Shown here in pieces: positions 33,402 to 42,900 of a DNA stretch of 64,000 bases (positions are counted from its first letter, which is position 1; every line of letters begins with the position of its first letter). The notes under the pieces are model-generated. The model worked only from the letters and a program-made list of their open reading frames with translations, ran no database searches and had not been told where the DNA came from. The position numbers were made by a program, and so were the translations under genes. The stretch comes from UBA10677 sp045532295 (GTDB lineage: Bacteria > Bacillota > Clostridia > Christensenellales > Pumilibacteraceae), in the NCBI GenBank assembly GCA_045532295.1, contig JAZSFP010000007.1, positions 186,001-250,000 of the forward strand. The letters are read 5' to 3'.

Positions 33402-34827
33402 TTTTACTACCAACAGAAAGGAATTTGAAAATGAGTTAATCGACGAGATTAAACTCTTTTTTCCATACCTTGACGAATGTAATTTATGCATAGTTCACGA
33501 GTGTGAAATTATTTCAAAAGAAGACGGAAAAGAGTATATAAATACAATAAAAATTGACGAAAAAACGCAATCGTACGTGGAATTTTTAAACAATGACCTA
33601 ACGGAAATCGTTAGAAAAAGGCTTGATAAACGCGCGTGTAAATTATCGCTTTTTAAGGCTCTTCTAGATGCGCTTAAAATTGCTCCGCCTTGGGGAAGTT
33701 TAACGGGAATTCGTCCCTCTAAACTCGTTTACGATATGCTTGACGAGGGGCTTAGCATTGAGACTTGCGAAGAGGAAATGCAAAAACGATTTTTCGTGTC
33801 AAGACGAAAATCAAAATTAATTTGCGATATCGTTAAAAATCAAACCGGCTTTTATACTAAAGATCAAAATCTGATTAACCTTTACGTGCATATCCCGTTT
33901 TGTACGAGTAAGTGCAGTTATTGTTCGTTTACTACGGAAGTACTTTCACGGGGTAAAAAGTATATTCCAGATTATATCAAATTTTTGCGTCAAGAAATTG
34001 ATTCTGCTGTAGAAACTATCCATAAATATGGACAATTGTGTTCCGTGTACGTGGGCGGTGGAACGCCAACGGCTTTAGAGGCTAATGAACTTTACGAATT
34101 GTTTAACGGTTATGACGAGTTTAGAGAAGTTGAATTTACCGTAGAGGCTGGTCGACCTGATACGATTACCGAAGAGAAACTCCAAGTTCTTAAAAATCTT
34201 GGGGTTAATAGGATTTGTGTTAACCCTCAATCACTTAACGACGAAACGCTTAAAGAAATAGGCAGGGCGCATACTTCTGCAGATTTCTTTGAAAAGTTTG
34301 CGCTCGCGAAAAAGTTCGGGTTTAATATTAACGTTGATACTATCGCGGGACTTTCCAAAGAGACCGTTGATGATTTTAAGAACACGATTGATAGAATTAT
34401 TGCGCTTGAGCCTGAAAATATTACGGTACATACCCTTTCGAGAAAAAACGGTTCTATCCTTACCTTAAGTGGAAGACACGAAAACAATTCGGTTTCGGAT
34501 ATGACCGAATACGCGTTTACTGCTTTAACGAATAGCGGATATATCCCTTACTATTTGTATCGTCAAAAACAAATGCTTGGTAATCTTGAAAATATCGGTT
34601 ATTCGTTAAAAGGAAAGCAATGTCTAAATAATATAACCACTATGGAAGATTGTATTTCGGTAGTCGCGTGCGGAGCGGGAGCAATATCTAAAATCGTTAG
34701 CGCGAGAGAAAAACGCATTGAAAGATTTGCAAACGTGCGAGACGTATTGCTTTATTTGCAAACTTTTGAAGAAAAAATGAAAGATAAGGAATTTTTCTAT
34801 CAAAAACAGTTTACAAATATCTTTTAA
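33394..34827 (+). CDS. hemZ: Coproporphyrinogen dehydrogenase HemZ-type radical SAM protein
   Basis: A 477-residue radical SAM enzyme of the HemZ branch. There is an N-terminal ~150-residue domain typical of HemZ, then HIPFCTSKCSYC with the CxxxCxxC cluster motif, and VYVGGGTPTALEANEL. It acts on coproporphyrinogen III by family assignment; many anaerobes with this gene lack a full haem pathway, so the true substrate is open. ATG 33394 with AAAGGA upstream is preferred to an in-frame TTG at 33373. Confidence 0.87.
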   Translation: MLNFTTNRKEFENELIDEIKLFFPYLDECNLCIVHECEIISKEDGKEYINTIKIDEKTQSYVEFLNNDLTEIVRKRLDKRACKLSLFKALLDALKIAPPWGSLTGIRPSKLVYDMLDEGLSIETCEEEMQKRFFVSRRKSKLICDIVKNQTGFYTKDQNLINLYVHIPFCTSKCSYCSFTTEVLSRGKKYIPDYIKFLRQEIDSAVETIHKYGQLCSVYVGGGTPTALEANELYELFNGYDEFREVEFTVEAGRPDTITEEKLQVLKNLGVNRICVNPQSLNDETLKEIGRAHTSADFFEKFALAKKFGFNINVDTIAGLSKETVDDFKNTIDRIIALEPENITVHTLSRKNGSILTLSGRHENNSVSDMTEYAFTALTNSGYIPYYLYRQKQMLGNLENIGYSLKGKQCLNNITTMEDCISVVACGAGAISKIVSAREKRIERFANVRDVLLYLQTFEEKMKDKEFFYQKQFTNIF

Positions 34828-34838
34828 AGTGGTATAAT
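34810..34838 (+). promoter_or_regulatory. Promoter of rpsO
   Basis: TTTACA, 17-base spacer, TATAAT. The -35 box lies inside the end of hemZ. The predicted start near 34845 gives a leader of about 80 bases. Confidence 0.82.
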
Positions 34839-34844
34839 AATACA

Positions 34845-34923
34845 GTACCTTGCGTCCAGGTTTTGGAATCTCCATCCAAAGACTTAGGTGTAAGGCGAAT
34901 AAATTTGTCAGGAGGTAAAAGAA
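34845..34923 (+). promoter_or_regulatory. rpsO 5' leader with candidate pseudoknot (S15 autoregulation)
   Basis: A hairpin TTTGGA / TCCAAA (34862-34867 with 34875-34880) has a 7-base loop whose ATCTCC (34868-34873) can pair with the Shine-Dalgarno GGAGGT (34911-34916), one G-U included. An outer stem CCTTGC / GTAAGG (34848-34853 with 34890-34895) encloses the hairpin. S15 genes in other bacteria are controlled by S15 binding a leader structure. Confidence 0.6.
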
Positions 34924-35187
34924 ATGGACAAGGAAACGAAGGCAAAAATTATTGCCGAGTATGCAACGCACGAAGGTGATACGGGTAGCCCCGAGGTACA
35001 AGTAGCGCTCCTTTCTTACAGAATTGCTCATCTTACCGAGCATCTTAAGGTTCACGCTAAAGATTACCATTCGCGTCGCGGTCTTTTGCAGATGGTTGGT
35101 TCGAGAAGAAGTTTGCTTAACTATCTTAAAGAACTTGACATCGAGAGATACCGTACCCTTATCGCAAGACTTGATTTAAGAAAGTAA
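34924..35187 (+). CDS. rpsO: 30S ribosomal protein S15
   Basis: An 87-residue primary 16S rRNA-binding protein of the small subunit. The family core HEGDTGSPEVQVALLS-RI-LTEHL and HAKDYHSRRGLLQMVGSRR is complete. SD GGAGG lies 8 bases before ATG 34924. It precedes pnp, the conserved pair in most bacteria. Confidence 0.98.
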   Translation: MDKETKAKIIAEYATHEGDTGSPEVQVALLSYRIAHLTEHLKVHAKDYHSRRGLLQMVGSRRSLLNYLKELDIERYRTLIARLDLRK

Positions 35188-35198
35188 TCAAAAAACTG

Positions 35199-35230
35199 AG
35201 GGCGTAATTTTATTATGCCCTTGTTTTTTA
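35199..35230 (+). terminator. Terminator between rpsO and pnp
   Basis: Stem AGGGCGTAA / TTATGCCCT (one G-U) with a T-rich tail. No separate pnp promoter was found, so some read-through is likely. Confidence 0.82.
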
Positions 35231-35235
35231 TATCG

Positions 35236-35258
35236 CCGTTCACGAGAGACGCGAACGG
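35236..35258 (+). promoter_or_regulatory. pnp leader hairpin
   Basis: CCGTTC / GAACGG stem directly before the GGGAGG ribosome site. A leader hairpin is the target of pnp autocontrol in enterobacteria; a similar role here is inference only. Confidence 0.45.
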
Positions 35259-35273
35259 TTTGGGAGGTTTTAT

Positions 35274-37361
35274 ATGAAAGAAGCAAAAATTTTTAAAACA
35301 GTAGTAGGTGGAAGAGAAATGACCGTTGAAATCGGCAAGTACGCTGGTCTTTCCAACGGTTCGTGTATCATCAGATGTGGCGACACGGTTGTAATGACCA
35401 ACGTTAATATGTCGCCTGAACCCCGTCCCGGTATGGACTTTTTCCCTCTTAGCGTAGACTTCGAAGAGAAGATGTACGCTGTTGGTAAAATTCCTGGAAG
35501 TTTCAAACGCCGTGAGGGTAGAGCAAGTGATAAGGCGATTTTAACTTCTCGTCTTATTGACCGTCCTATCCGTCCCCTTTTCCCCAAGGGTATGTTTAAC
35601 GACGTGTGCGTAGTTGCTACCGCGCTTTCCGTTGACACTAATATTCCCCCTGAGGTTTATGGTATGATTGGTTCATCCATAGCGTTATCTATTTCGGATA
35701 TTCCGTTCTATGGTCCTACCGGCTCGGTTGTCGTTGGATACGTTGACGGTGAGTACGTTATCAACCCTGATAGCGAGCAGAGAGCGAAGAGCGAAATGCA
35801 CGTTTACGTTTCGGGAACGAAAGACGCTATTATGATGGTTGAGGCAGGGGCAAACGAGGTTTCCGAAGAGGTTATGCTTGGCGGTATCCTTTACGCTCAC
35901 GAAGAGATTAAGAAACAGGTTGAGTTTATCAACCAAATCGTAAGCGAAGTTGGTAAAGAGAAACTCGTTATGAATCTTTACACTATCCCCGAAGATATCA
36001 ACGTTGCAGTAAGAGAGTATGCGGACAAGTTGGTAGACGAGGCGCTTGCTGAAACTGATAGACAAGAGCGTCAAAAGAAACAAGACGCAGTTGACGCTGA
36101 CGTTATCGAGCATTTCTCTGAGATTTATCCCGATAATATTCGCGAAGTAAAAGACGTTATTTACTATCTTACCAAAGAAAAAGTTCGCGCAAAGATTTTG
36201 AACGAAGGTTTCCGTCCCGACGGTAGAAAACTTGATGAAATCCGCGAAATTTGGTGTGAAGTTGGCGTTCTTCCTCGCGTTCACGGCTCTGCAGTATTTA
36301 CCCGTGGTCAGTCGCAGGCAATGAGTACTTGCACTCTTGGTATGATGAGCGAGGTTCAAAAACTTGAAAACCTTGACGAAGAATACTGCAAGAGATATAT
36401 GCACCACTATAACTTCCCCGGATATAGTTCGGGCGAGGCTAAACCCCTTCGTGGACCTGGTCGTCGTGAAATCGGTCACGGCGCGCTTGCTGAACGCGCT
36501 CTTGAGCCCGTTATTCCCGATGAGAGCGAATTCCCTTACTGTATTCGTACCGTAAGTGAAATTCTTAGTTCTAACGGTTCTACTTCGCAAGCGAGCGTTT
36601 GTGGTTCTTGCCTTGCGCTTATGGACGCAGGTGTCCCCATTAAAGCGCCTGTTGCAGGTATCGCTATGGGTCTTGTTAAGGACGTAGAGAGTGATAACGT
36701 TGCAATTATGTCTGATATTCAAGGACTTGAAGACTTCCTTGGCGATATGGACTTTAAAGTTGCAGGTACGACTAAAGGTATTACCGCAATCCAAATGGAT
36801 ATTAAGATTAAGGGTATTGACGAGAGAATTCTTCGTACCGCGCTTGCTCAAGCAAGAGAGGGTAGACTTTATATTCTTGATAAGATGCTTGCTGTTCTTC
36901 CTGAGTATAGAAAAGAACTTTCGCCTTGGGCACCCAAGATTATTACCTTTAATATCGACCCCGAGAAGATTGGTGACGTAATCGGTAAGCAGGGTAAAGT
37001 TATCAATAAGATTATTGAAGACACCGGCGTTAAGATGGATATCGAAGACGATGGTACCGTTTATATTGCAACTCACGATAGCGAAATGGCTCAAAAGGCT
37101 AAGAATATCGTTCTTTCCATCGTTGAAGATCCCGTTCCCGGAAAAATTTACGAAGGAAAAGTAGTTCGTACTATTGAAATCGGCGCGTTCGTTGAACTTG
37201 CTCCCAACAAGGATGGTATGATTCATATCTCCAAACTTGCTAAAGAGCGTGTTGAGAAGGTTACCGACGTTGTAAACGTAGGCGATACCGTTCGCGTTGA
37301 AGTAATTAAGATTGACGATAAGGGCAGAGTTAACCTTCGCCTTAAGGCAAAACTTAACTAA
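35274..37361 (+). CDS. pnp: Polyribonucleotide nucleotidyltransferase (PNPase)
   Basis: 3'-5' phosphorolytic exoribonuclease of mRNA turnover. 695 aa: two RNase PH domains (about 10-230 and 310-545), a KH domain with IGDVIGKQGKVINKI (from about 560), and an S1 domain with GKIYEGKVVRTIEIGAFVEL to the end. Codon use is highly biased, producing long antisense open frames that are not genes. Confidence 0.97.
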   Translation: MKEAKIFKTVVGGREMTVEIGKYAGLSNGSCIIRCGDTVVMTNVNMSPEPRPGMDFFPLSVDFEEKMYAVGKIPGSFKRREGRASDKAILTSRLIDRPIRPLFPKGMFNDVCVVATALSVDTNIPPEVYGMIGSSIALSISDIPFYGPTGSVVVGYVDGEYVINPDSEQRAKSEMHVYVSGTKDAIMMVEAGANEVSEEVMLGGILYAHEEIKKQVEFINQIVSEVGKEKLVMNLYTIPEDINVAVREYADKLVDEALAETDRQERQKKQDAVDADVIEHFSEIYPDNIREVKDVIYYLTKEKVRAKILNEGFRPDGRKLDEIREIWCEVGVLPRVHGSAVFTRGQSQAMSTCTLGMMSEVQKLENLDEEYCKRYMHHYNFPGYSSGEAKPLRGPGRREIGHGALAERALEPVIPDESEFPYCIRTVSEILSSNGSTSQASVCGSCLALMDAGVPIKAPVAGIAMGLVKDVESDNVAIMSDIQGLEDFLGDMDFKVAGTTKGITAIQMDIKIKGIDERILRTALAQAREGRLYILDKMLAVLPEYRKELSPWAPKIITFNIDPEKIGDVIGKQGKVINKIIEDTGVKMDIEDDGTVYIATHDSEMAQKAKNIVLSIVEDPVPGKIYEGKVVRTIEIGAFVELAPNKDGMIHISKLAKERVEKVTDVVNVGDTVRVEVIKIDDKGRVNLRLKAKLN

Positions 37362-37371
37362 TCGATAGGAT

Positions 37372-37406
37372 TATCCGTCCGTAAAACAATTGCGGGCGGA
37401 TATTTT
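37372..37406 (+). terminator. Terminator after pnp
   Basis: Stem TATCCGTCCG / CGGGCGGATA (one mismatch) with TTTT tail. Confidence 0.85.
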
Positions 37407-37410
37407 CATA

Positions 37411-37457
37411 TAAGCACCATACTTTGAATATATAATAATAGGATAGGTAGGTGCTTA
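37411..37457 (+). promoter_or_regulatory. Inverted repeat abutting the start codon at 37458
   Basis: TAAGCACC (37411-37418) and GGTGCTTA (37450-37457) can pair across 31 bases, which would enclose part of the ribosome site AGGTAGGTG. A TATAAT (37431-37436) lies in the loop; RNA started there would lack the left arm, so only read-through RNA would be blocked. Confidence 0.5.
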
Positions 37458-38159
37458 ATGAAATCGAATTTTTTTACTAAATACTTCGTAAACTTTGTTC
37501 TCGTTTTTGTCGTTGTATCGATTGCGAGTATAGGAGTATTCGTGGGTGATACGGTAGCAGATAGTAAACCGTCTGCAATATACAAAGGTTCAAGCAAGGA
37601 TAAGGTTTCCCTAATGGTTAACGTTTATTGGGGAACTGAATACGTAGATAAAATGCTTGAAATTTTTGAAGAAAATGATGTAAAGACGACGTTTTTCGTG
37701 GGTGGATGTTGGGTTCGAGATAACGAGGAAACGTTTTTGCGTATCGTTGACGCTGGTCACGAGATTGCAAACCACGGCTTTTTCCATAAGGACCACAATA
37801 AAATTTCCGCGTCAGCAAACGTGGAAGAAATTACAGCAACTCACGAACTCGTTAAGGCCGTTTGCGGTATCGAAATGAATCTTTTTGCTCCACCGTCAGG
37901 CGCATATAGTCAAAAAACGCTTGATATTGCCAGCGATTTGGGGTATACTACTATTATGTGGTCTAAGGATACGATCGATTGGCGTGATAAAGATGAAAAT
38001 CTCGTTTTTCGTAGAGCCACAAAGAATATTTCGGGTGGCGATTTAATACTTATGCATCCAACCGCGCATACCGTTTCTGCGCTTGAGAATATTCTGAATA
38101 AAATTAAAGAAGAAAATTTATCAGTTGCTACCGTAAGCGAAGTTTTACGAGGTAACTGA
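37458..38159 (+). CDS. PdaB-like polysaccharide deacetylase homologue, catalytic Asp absent
   Basis: A 233-residue NodB-fold protein with an N-terminal membrane anchor/signal (about 10-32). The position of the first NodB motif (TFDDG; FDISWG in PdaB) reads VNVYWG, so the catalytic/metal Asp is replaced. The metal histidines remain in NHGFFHKDH, as do FAPPSGAY and MWSKDTIDW. It may be an inactive or altered cell-wall deacetylase; PdaB relatives act in spore cortex formation. The ribosome site AGGTAGGTG lies in an inverted repeat. Confidence 0.82.
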   Translation: MKSNFFTKYFVNFVLVFVVVSIASIGVFVGDTVADSKPSAIYKGSSKDKVSLMVNVYWGTEYVDKMLEIFEENDVKTTFFVGGCWVRDNEETFLRIVDAGHEIANHGFFHKDHNKISASANVEEITATHELVKAVCGIEMNLFAPPSGAYSQKTLDIASDLGYTTIMWSKDTIDWRDKDENLVFRRATKNISGGDLILMHPTAHTVSALENILNKIKEENLSVATVSEVLRGN

Positions 38160-38170
38160 CTGGAGGATTA

Positions 38171-39430
38171 ATGGACAAGTTAATTACTTATGATAATGGA
38201 TTAAGGGTTTTAGTATATAATATGCCTGGCGTTCGTTCTGTTTCTTGTGGCTACTGGGTGGGTGTAGGAAGCGCTGACGAAAGCGCGGAAGTTAACGGTA
38301 TATCACATTTTACTGAGCATATGATGTTTAAGGGAACTAAAACTATGTCTCCTTTTGACGTTGCAAACGCGTTTGAGTCGCTTGGCGCAGCAGTTAACGC
38401 GTTTACGGGGAAAGAAACTACTTGCTATTACGTAAAATCGGTTGACGAGTATTTTGAGAAAGCGTTTGCTCTTCTTTCCGAGATAATGTTCGAGTCTACT
38501 TTTGACGCTGAAGAACTTGATAAAGAAAGAAAAGTTATCGTGGAAGAAATTAATATGGTAGAGGATTCGCCCGAAGATATTTGCTACGATAAAATATCTG
38601 AGGCAGTGTACGGTAATAGTGGGCTTGGTCAAACTATACTTGGACCTATCGAAAACGTGTTGCGTTTTACGGGCGACGACGTGCGCGCTCATATCGAAAA
38701 ATTCTATACTCCAGATAATATCGTTATCGTGTTTAGTGGCAACATTACGACGGATGAAGCAGATAAATTAGTTAAAAAATATGCGCTTGATAGATTTAAA
38801 AGGAACGAAAAAAACGCTACCGTTATTAAAAATTCGTGTCAAACGCATGCTTTTAAGGAAAGAGTTAAAGACTTTGAGCAATCAAATATTTGTTTATCTT
38901 TTCCCTCAATTGCTATGGATGATGAAAACTTTGGACTTCAACGCGCTCTATCTGCCGTTATGGGTGGAGGAATGAGTTCAAGGTTATTCCAAGCAGTACG
39001 AGAGCAGAGCGGTCTTGCGTATAGCGTTTATACTTCGCCGTCCGCGTATAAAGACACGGGTATGTTTAATATTTACCTTAATATAAGCGAGAAGAATACG
39101 CGAAAAGCGCTTTTAGCAGTTAAGGAAGAGATTGATAAATTTCTTAAAGATGGAATTACTGATGCTGAACTTGAAAGAACGAAAGTGCAACTAAAGGCTT
39201 CGCTCGTATTTACTAACGAAAACGTTCAATCTATCATGATTGCAGGCGGTAAAAATTTAGTTCTTTCGAACGTAATTTTTGACGTTGACGATAATATTCG
39301 TCAAATTAATGAAGTTACGAAGGATACTTTAGATGCGTTTGCGCGTGAGATTTTTGATTATACTAAAATGAACGTAGCATACGTAGGAAAGAAAACGGAA
39401 GTTGATATTATTTCGGTATTTAATGAATAA
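38171..39430 (+). CDS. M16 family zinc peptidase (YmxG/PqqL-like)
   Basis: A 419-residue processing-peptidase family protein. Inverted zinc motif HFTEH (H-x-x-E-H) at about residues 41-45, with the distal Glu in ERKVIVEEINM. The C-terminal half has the R/Y substrate signature RLFQAVREQSGLAYSVYT. One-domain size matches the YmxG-type proteins encoded near pnp in Bacillus. GGAGG precedes ATG 38171. Confidence 0.93.
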   Translation: MDKLITYDNGLRVLVYNMPGVRSVSCGYWVGVGSADESAEVNGISHFTEHMMFKGTKTMSPFDVANAFESLGAAVNAFTGKETTCYYVKSVDEYFEKAFALLSEIMFESTFDAEELDKERKVIVEEINMVEDSPEDICYDKISEAVYGNSGLGQTILGPIENVLRFTGDDVRAHIEKFYTPDNIVIVFSGNITTDEADKLVKKYALDRFKRNEKNATVIKNSCQTHAFKERVKDFEQSNICLSFPSIAMDDENFGLQRALSAVMGGGMSSRLFQAVREQSGLAYSVYTSPSAYKDTGMFNIYLNISEKNTRKALLAVKEEIDKFLKDGITDAELERTKVQLKASLVFTNENVQSIMIAGGKNLVLSNVIFDVDDNIRQINEVTKDTLDAFAREIFDYTKMNVAYVGKKTEVDIISVFNE

Positions 39431-39441
39431 GGAGAAAAATT

Positions 39442-39807
39442 ATGGATAAACTTGAGAAGATTTTTGAGATGCAAACCGCTCTTGACGGCTATATCGTTGA
39501 ACAAAGAAACCTTAACTATGAGCCTGACGAGTGGATACAAAAAAGATGCCTTGCTATGATTAGTGAATTAAGCGAGGTTTTGGATGAAGTTAATTTTAAG
39601 TGGTGGAAAAACAAGAAAGAACTTGATTATCCAGCAATTAAAGAGGAACTCGTTGATATATTACATTTCTTAGTTGGTATGTGTATTAACGCAGGTATGA
39701 CTGCTCAAGAGATGTTCGATATATACTATGATAAAAACAAGGAAAACTTTGATAGACAAAACGGGCTTTCTAAAAAGAAAGGTTACGAACTCAAAGGTAA
39801 CAAATAA
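39442..39807 (+). CDS. dUTP diphosphatase (all-alpha, dimeric type)
   Basis: A 121-residue protein of the MazG-like all-alpha NTP pyrophosphatase superfamily. The metal site SELSEVLDE and EELVDILHF fits the E-x-x-E/E-x-x-D pattern, and NFKWWKN matches the dUTPase_2 group. It probably hydrolyses dUTP to dUMP and keeps uracil out of DNA. AAGGAG precedes ATG 39442. Confidence 0.82.
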   Translation: MDKLEKIFEMQTALDGYIVEQRNLNYEPDEWIQKRCLAMISELSEVLDEVNFKWWKNKKELDYPAIKEELVDILHFLVGMCINAGMTAQEMFDIYYDKNKENFDRQNGLSKKKGYELKGNK

Positions 39808-39822
39808 ATCGACCTTTATTTT

Positions 39823-39850
39823 AACCGCGTTGTAAAAAGCGCGGTTTTTT
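39823..39850 (+). terminator. Terminator after the dUTPase gene
   Basis: Stem AACCGCG / CGCGGTT, 10-base loop, T6 tail. Confidence 0.92.
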
Positions 39851-39874
39851 AATTTAATTTTAAGGCTCAAATAA

Positions 39875-39903
39875 TTGAAATTATTTTATATATATGTTAT
39901 AAT
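39875..39903 (+). promoter_or_regulatory. Promoter of ftsK
   Basis: TTGAAA, 17-base spacer, TATAAT, about 33 bases before the start codon. Confidence 0.82.
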
Positions 39904-39935
39904 ATAAGTAACGAGCATTATACGAGGTGGCTACT

Positions 39936-42900
39936 TTGGAACAAAAAAAGTATTCCGAGCGAAAGAAAGCGGAAATGGATAGTGCGAAAAGTGAAACCAT
40001 AGGCGTTATATCAATAATTATAACAGCCTTTGTTTTGGTGTGTCTTCTAACTTCTGATTTATTTCTTGGCGCGGTTGGAGAAATTATTAAAAACGTTACG
40101 CTTGGTCTTGTGGGATATTCTGCATACCCTATTTTGTTGTTTTTCTTCGTTTATGGAATTCTTAAGGTTAAAAAGGTAAACTCAAGCGTTCCCGTTCGCT
40201 ACATTGTGTTGGGAACTATAACCGCCGTGCTAATTCTCGTGATTGCTCATCTTATTTCTGCTCCCGTTTTTGGTAGTATGGGAGAATACATAGCCAAAGT
40301 TTATACCGATAAGACCTCCATCGGTGGACTTGTGTTTGGATTTTTAGGGTACTGTTTCGTTGCTCCGTTAGGCGCGATTGTTGGATATTGCGTGCTCATT
40401 GCGCTTGTGGTTCTTATGGCGTTTTTTATGCTTAAAAACGCTTTTAAGATTTCCGTTGGGGAGCATAATTCTAAAAGCGACAAAAAAGGTGAGAGCGTAG
40501 GCGGATTTTCTGCGCCCTCTAATCCTAACGGTCTTTTCGTTGGCACGATTATTCCTACTGATGCGCGTTCACGCGAAAGTTACGGATTTGACGATATAAA
40601 AGAGAGAGACGACGCTTTGCCTGATATGGATAGAAGAGTCGTTGAACGCGTTTACGATTACGAGCGCGCTCGTAGAATTTTATTTGAAGAAAATAAGACT
40701 GCTTATCGTAATTTTTTGCCCCTCGATGCCCAAGCGGCTCCGTCAGTAACTTCATCTACCCAACAAAAGAAAGAAGAGCCCGTGAGTTATCATCACGAAG
40801 TTCCCGTTCCTGCGCCTAAGAACTTTGAGCATCATTTCGTTCCGGGTGAAATTGTTAACGGCGATGCGGTTTCAGAGAGAATGCAAGAAGAGTTGACGGT
40901 TGAAGAGCCAAAAACAACGAGCGTAGAATCGCAACCTACCGCTCCTATTTATACTTCACCTACCTATACGACTCCTTCTTATACTCCGCCCCAAACTGCG
41001 CCGATTGCGCCTAAGACTGAACCTAAAAAATCCGAAGTCTTTTATAATCCTGCTCCTATCATCAACGGCGACTATTACGTTGAAGGCGAGGATGCTCCTA
41101 CCGTTGAGTCGATGCGTATAGATTATTCTACTTCTACTTTTGAAGCAAGCGTTCCCACTCAGCCGGAAACGATTGAGGAAAATACTGAATCTACCGTTCC
41201 TTTTGAGCCTATCGTGACGCAATCTCCTATTGAGGAAAGTCCTTCGTATATTGACGAGCCTATCGTTGATGACGAGGAAGAGGTTGATGATCAATATTCT
41301 TACGATGACGAGGAAGTGGAAAGCGAGCAATTAGAAGATGATACGCCCGTTGAGCAGACTGACCCTATTGTGGAAGAAGATTACGTGGACGAGGAAGAAG
41401 AAACGATTGAAGGTAGTATAACGATTGAAAGTGAAGAGGACGGTGAAACCGAACTTTCTCGCGCGTTTGAAGAGAGTACTACTTCGTTTAGAATTATTGA
41501 TGAAGTTGAAGACGCTAGTGAACGCGGATATAATAATCCTAACGATACTACTGGATATTACGAGCATATTGATATAACGCCGACTACGCCCGTTGAACCC
41601 GTTGCACCTCCCGTTCAAGAAAAGAAAGAGACATTTGAAGAGCGCGTTGAAAGTGTTTCGAGAAAGATGACTTCTTCTCGTAAGACTGAAGAGGGACAAA
41701 TTGATATAGAAACCTTTATGACTGCATCCGCGTCGCAAAAGGACAAGGACGAGCCTAAGCCCAAGCCCAAAAAACGCATTAAATACACTGCGCCTCCCCT
41801 TGACTTGCTTGTTACTGAGTCCACACAGCCTGAGCAAAATCCTGATGATAATCAAGAAAAGCGTGAAATTTTGGAAGAAACCTTGCGTGAACTTGGTGTT
41901 CCTGCTACGGTAAGCAATATTACGATAGGTCCGGCAATAACGAGATATGAACTTGATATGCCTCCCGGAATGAGCGTTAGAAGAATGGAGTCGCTTGCTC
42001 CCGATATTCGTTATAACCTTGCAAGCAAAGGTCAAGTGCGTATCGAGTCGCCTATACCCGGCAAGAGAGCGGTGGGTGTCGAAGTGCCAAACGATACTAT
42101 TTATACCGTTGCGCTTAAGGATATAATCGGGTCGAAAGAGTTTAAAAATTCGCCCTCGCCTCTTACGATTGCGCTGGGTAAAGATATTCAAGGTAACGTA
42201 ATGATTACACGTCTTGAAAAGATGCCCCACCTTCTTATTGCGGGCGCGACTGGTAGTGGTAAGAGTTCGTGTCTCAACTCGTTGCTTATCAGTTTACTTT
42301 ATAAATCTTCGCCTGATGACGTAAAACTTATTTTGATTGATCCTAAGCGCGTAGAATTTACGGCGTACAGCGGACTTCCTCATATGATGATAGCGAACGC
42401 GATAACTGACGTAGCGCAGGCTATTAACGCATTTAAGTGGGCGCACGACGAAATGGAGAGAAGATACGTAACTCTTCAAAAGAAGGCGGTCAAAGAGATT
42501 AACGAGTATAATAATCTTCCCGAGGTTAAGGAAGGTCTTGAACCCAAGATGACTTACATCGTCGTGGTAGTAGACGAACTTGCAAATCTTATGATGGCGT
42601 CCAAGGAAAATCAGAAACTTCTTGAAGAAATTATTATGGCAATCGCATCAAAAGCGAGAGCGGCGGGTATTCACCTCGTTCTTGCAACGCAACGCCCTTC
42701 AGTAAACGTTATTACGGGTACGATTAAGGCCAACCTACCTTCGCGTATAGCGTTTGCCGTAACGAGCGCGCAAGATTCAAGAATTATTCTTGATAATAAC
42801 GGCGCCGAATCGTTACTTGGTCGTGGCGATATGTTATTTGCGCCTCTTGACCAAAGCGAAGAAACGCGTATTCAAGGCGCGTACGTTGATAATCCCGAAG

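Noticed and set aside
35685..37226. 513-codon open frame on the minus strand
   Set aside because: It lies fully inside pnp. The strict codon choice of the real gene avoids stop codons on the other strand; the translated protein has no family features and no ribosome site.
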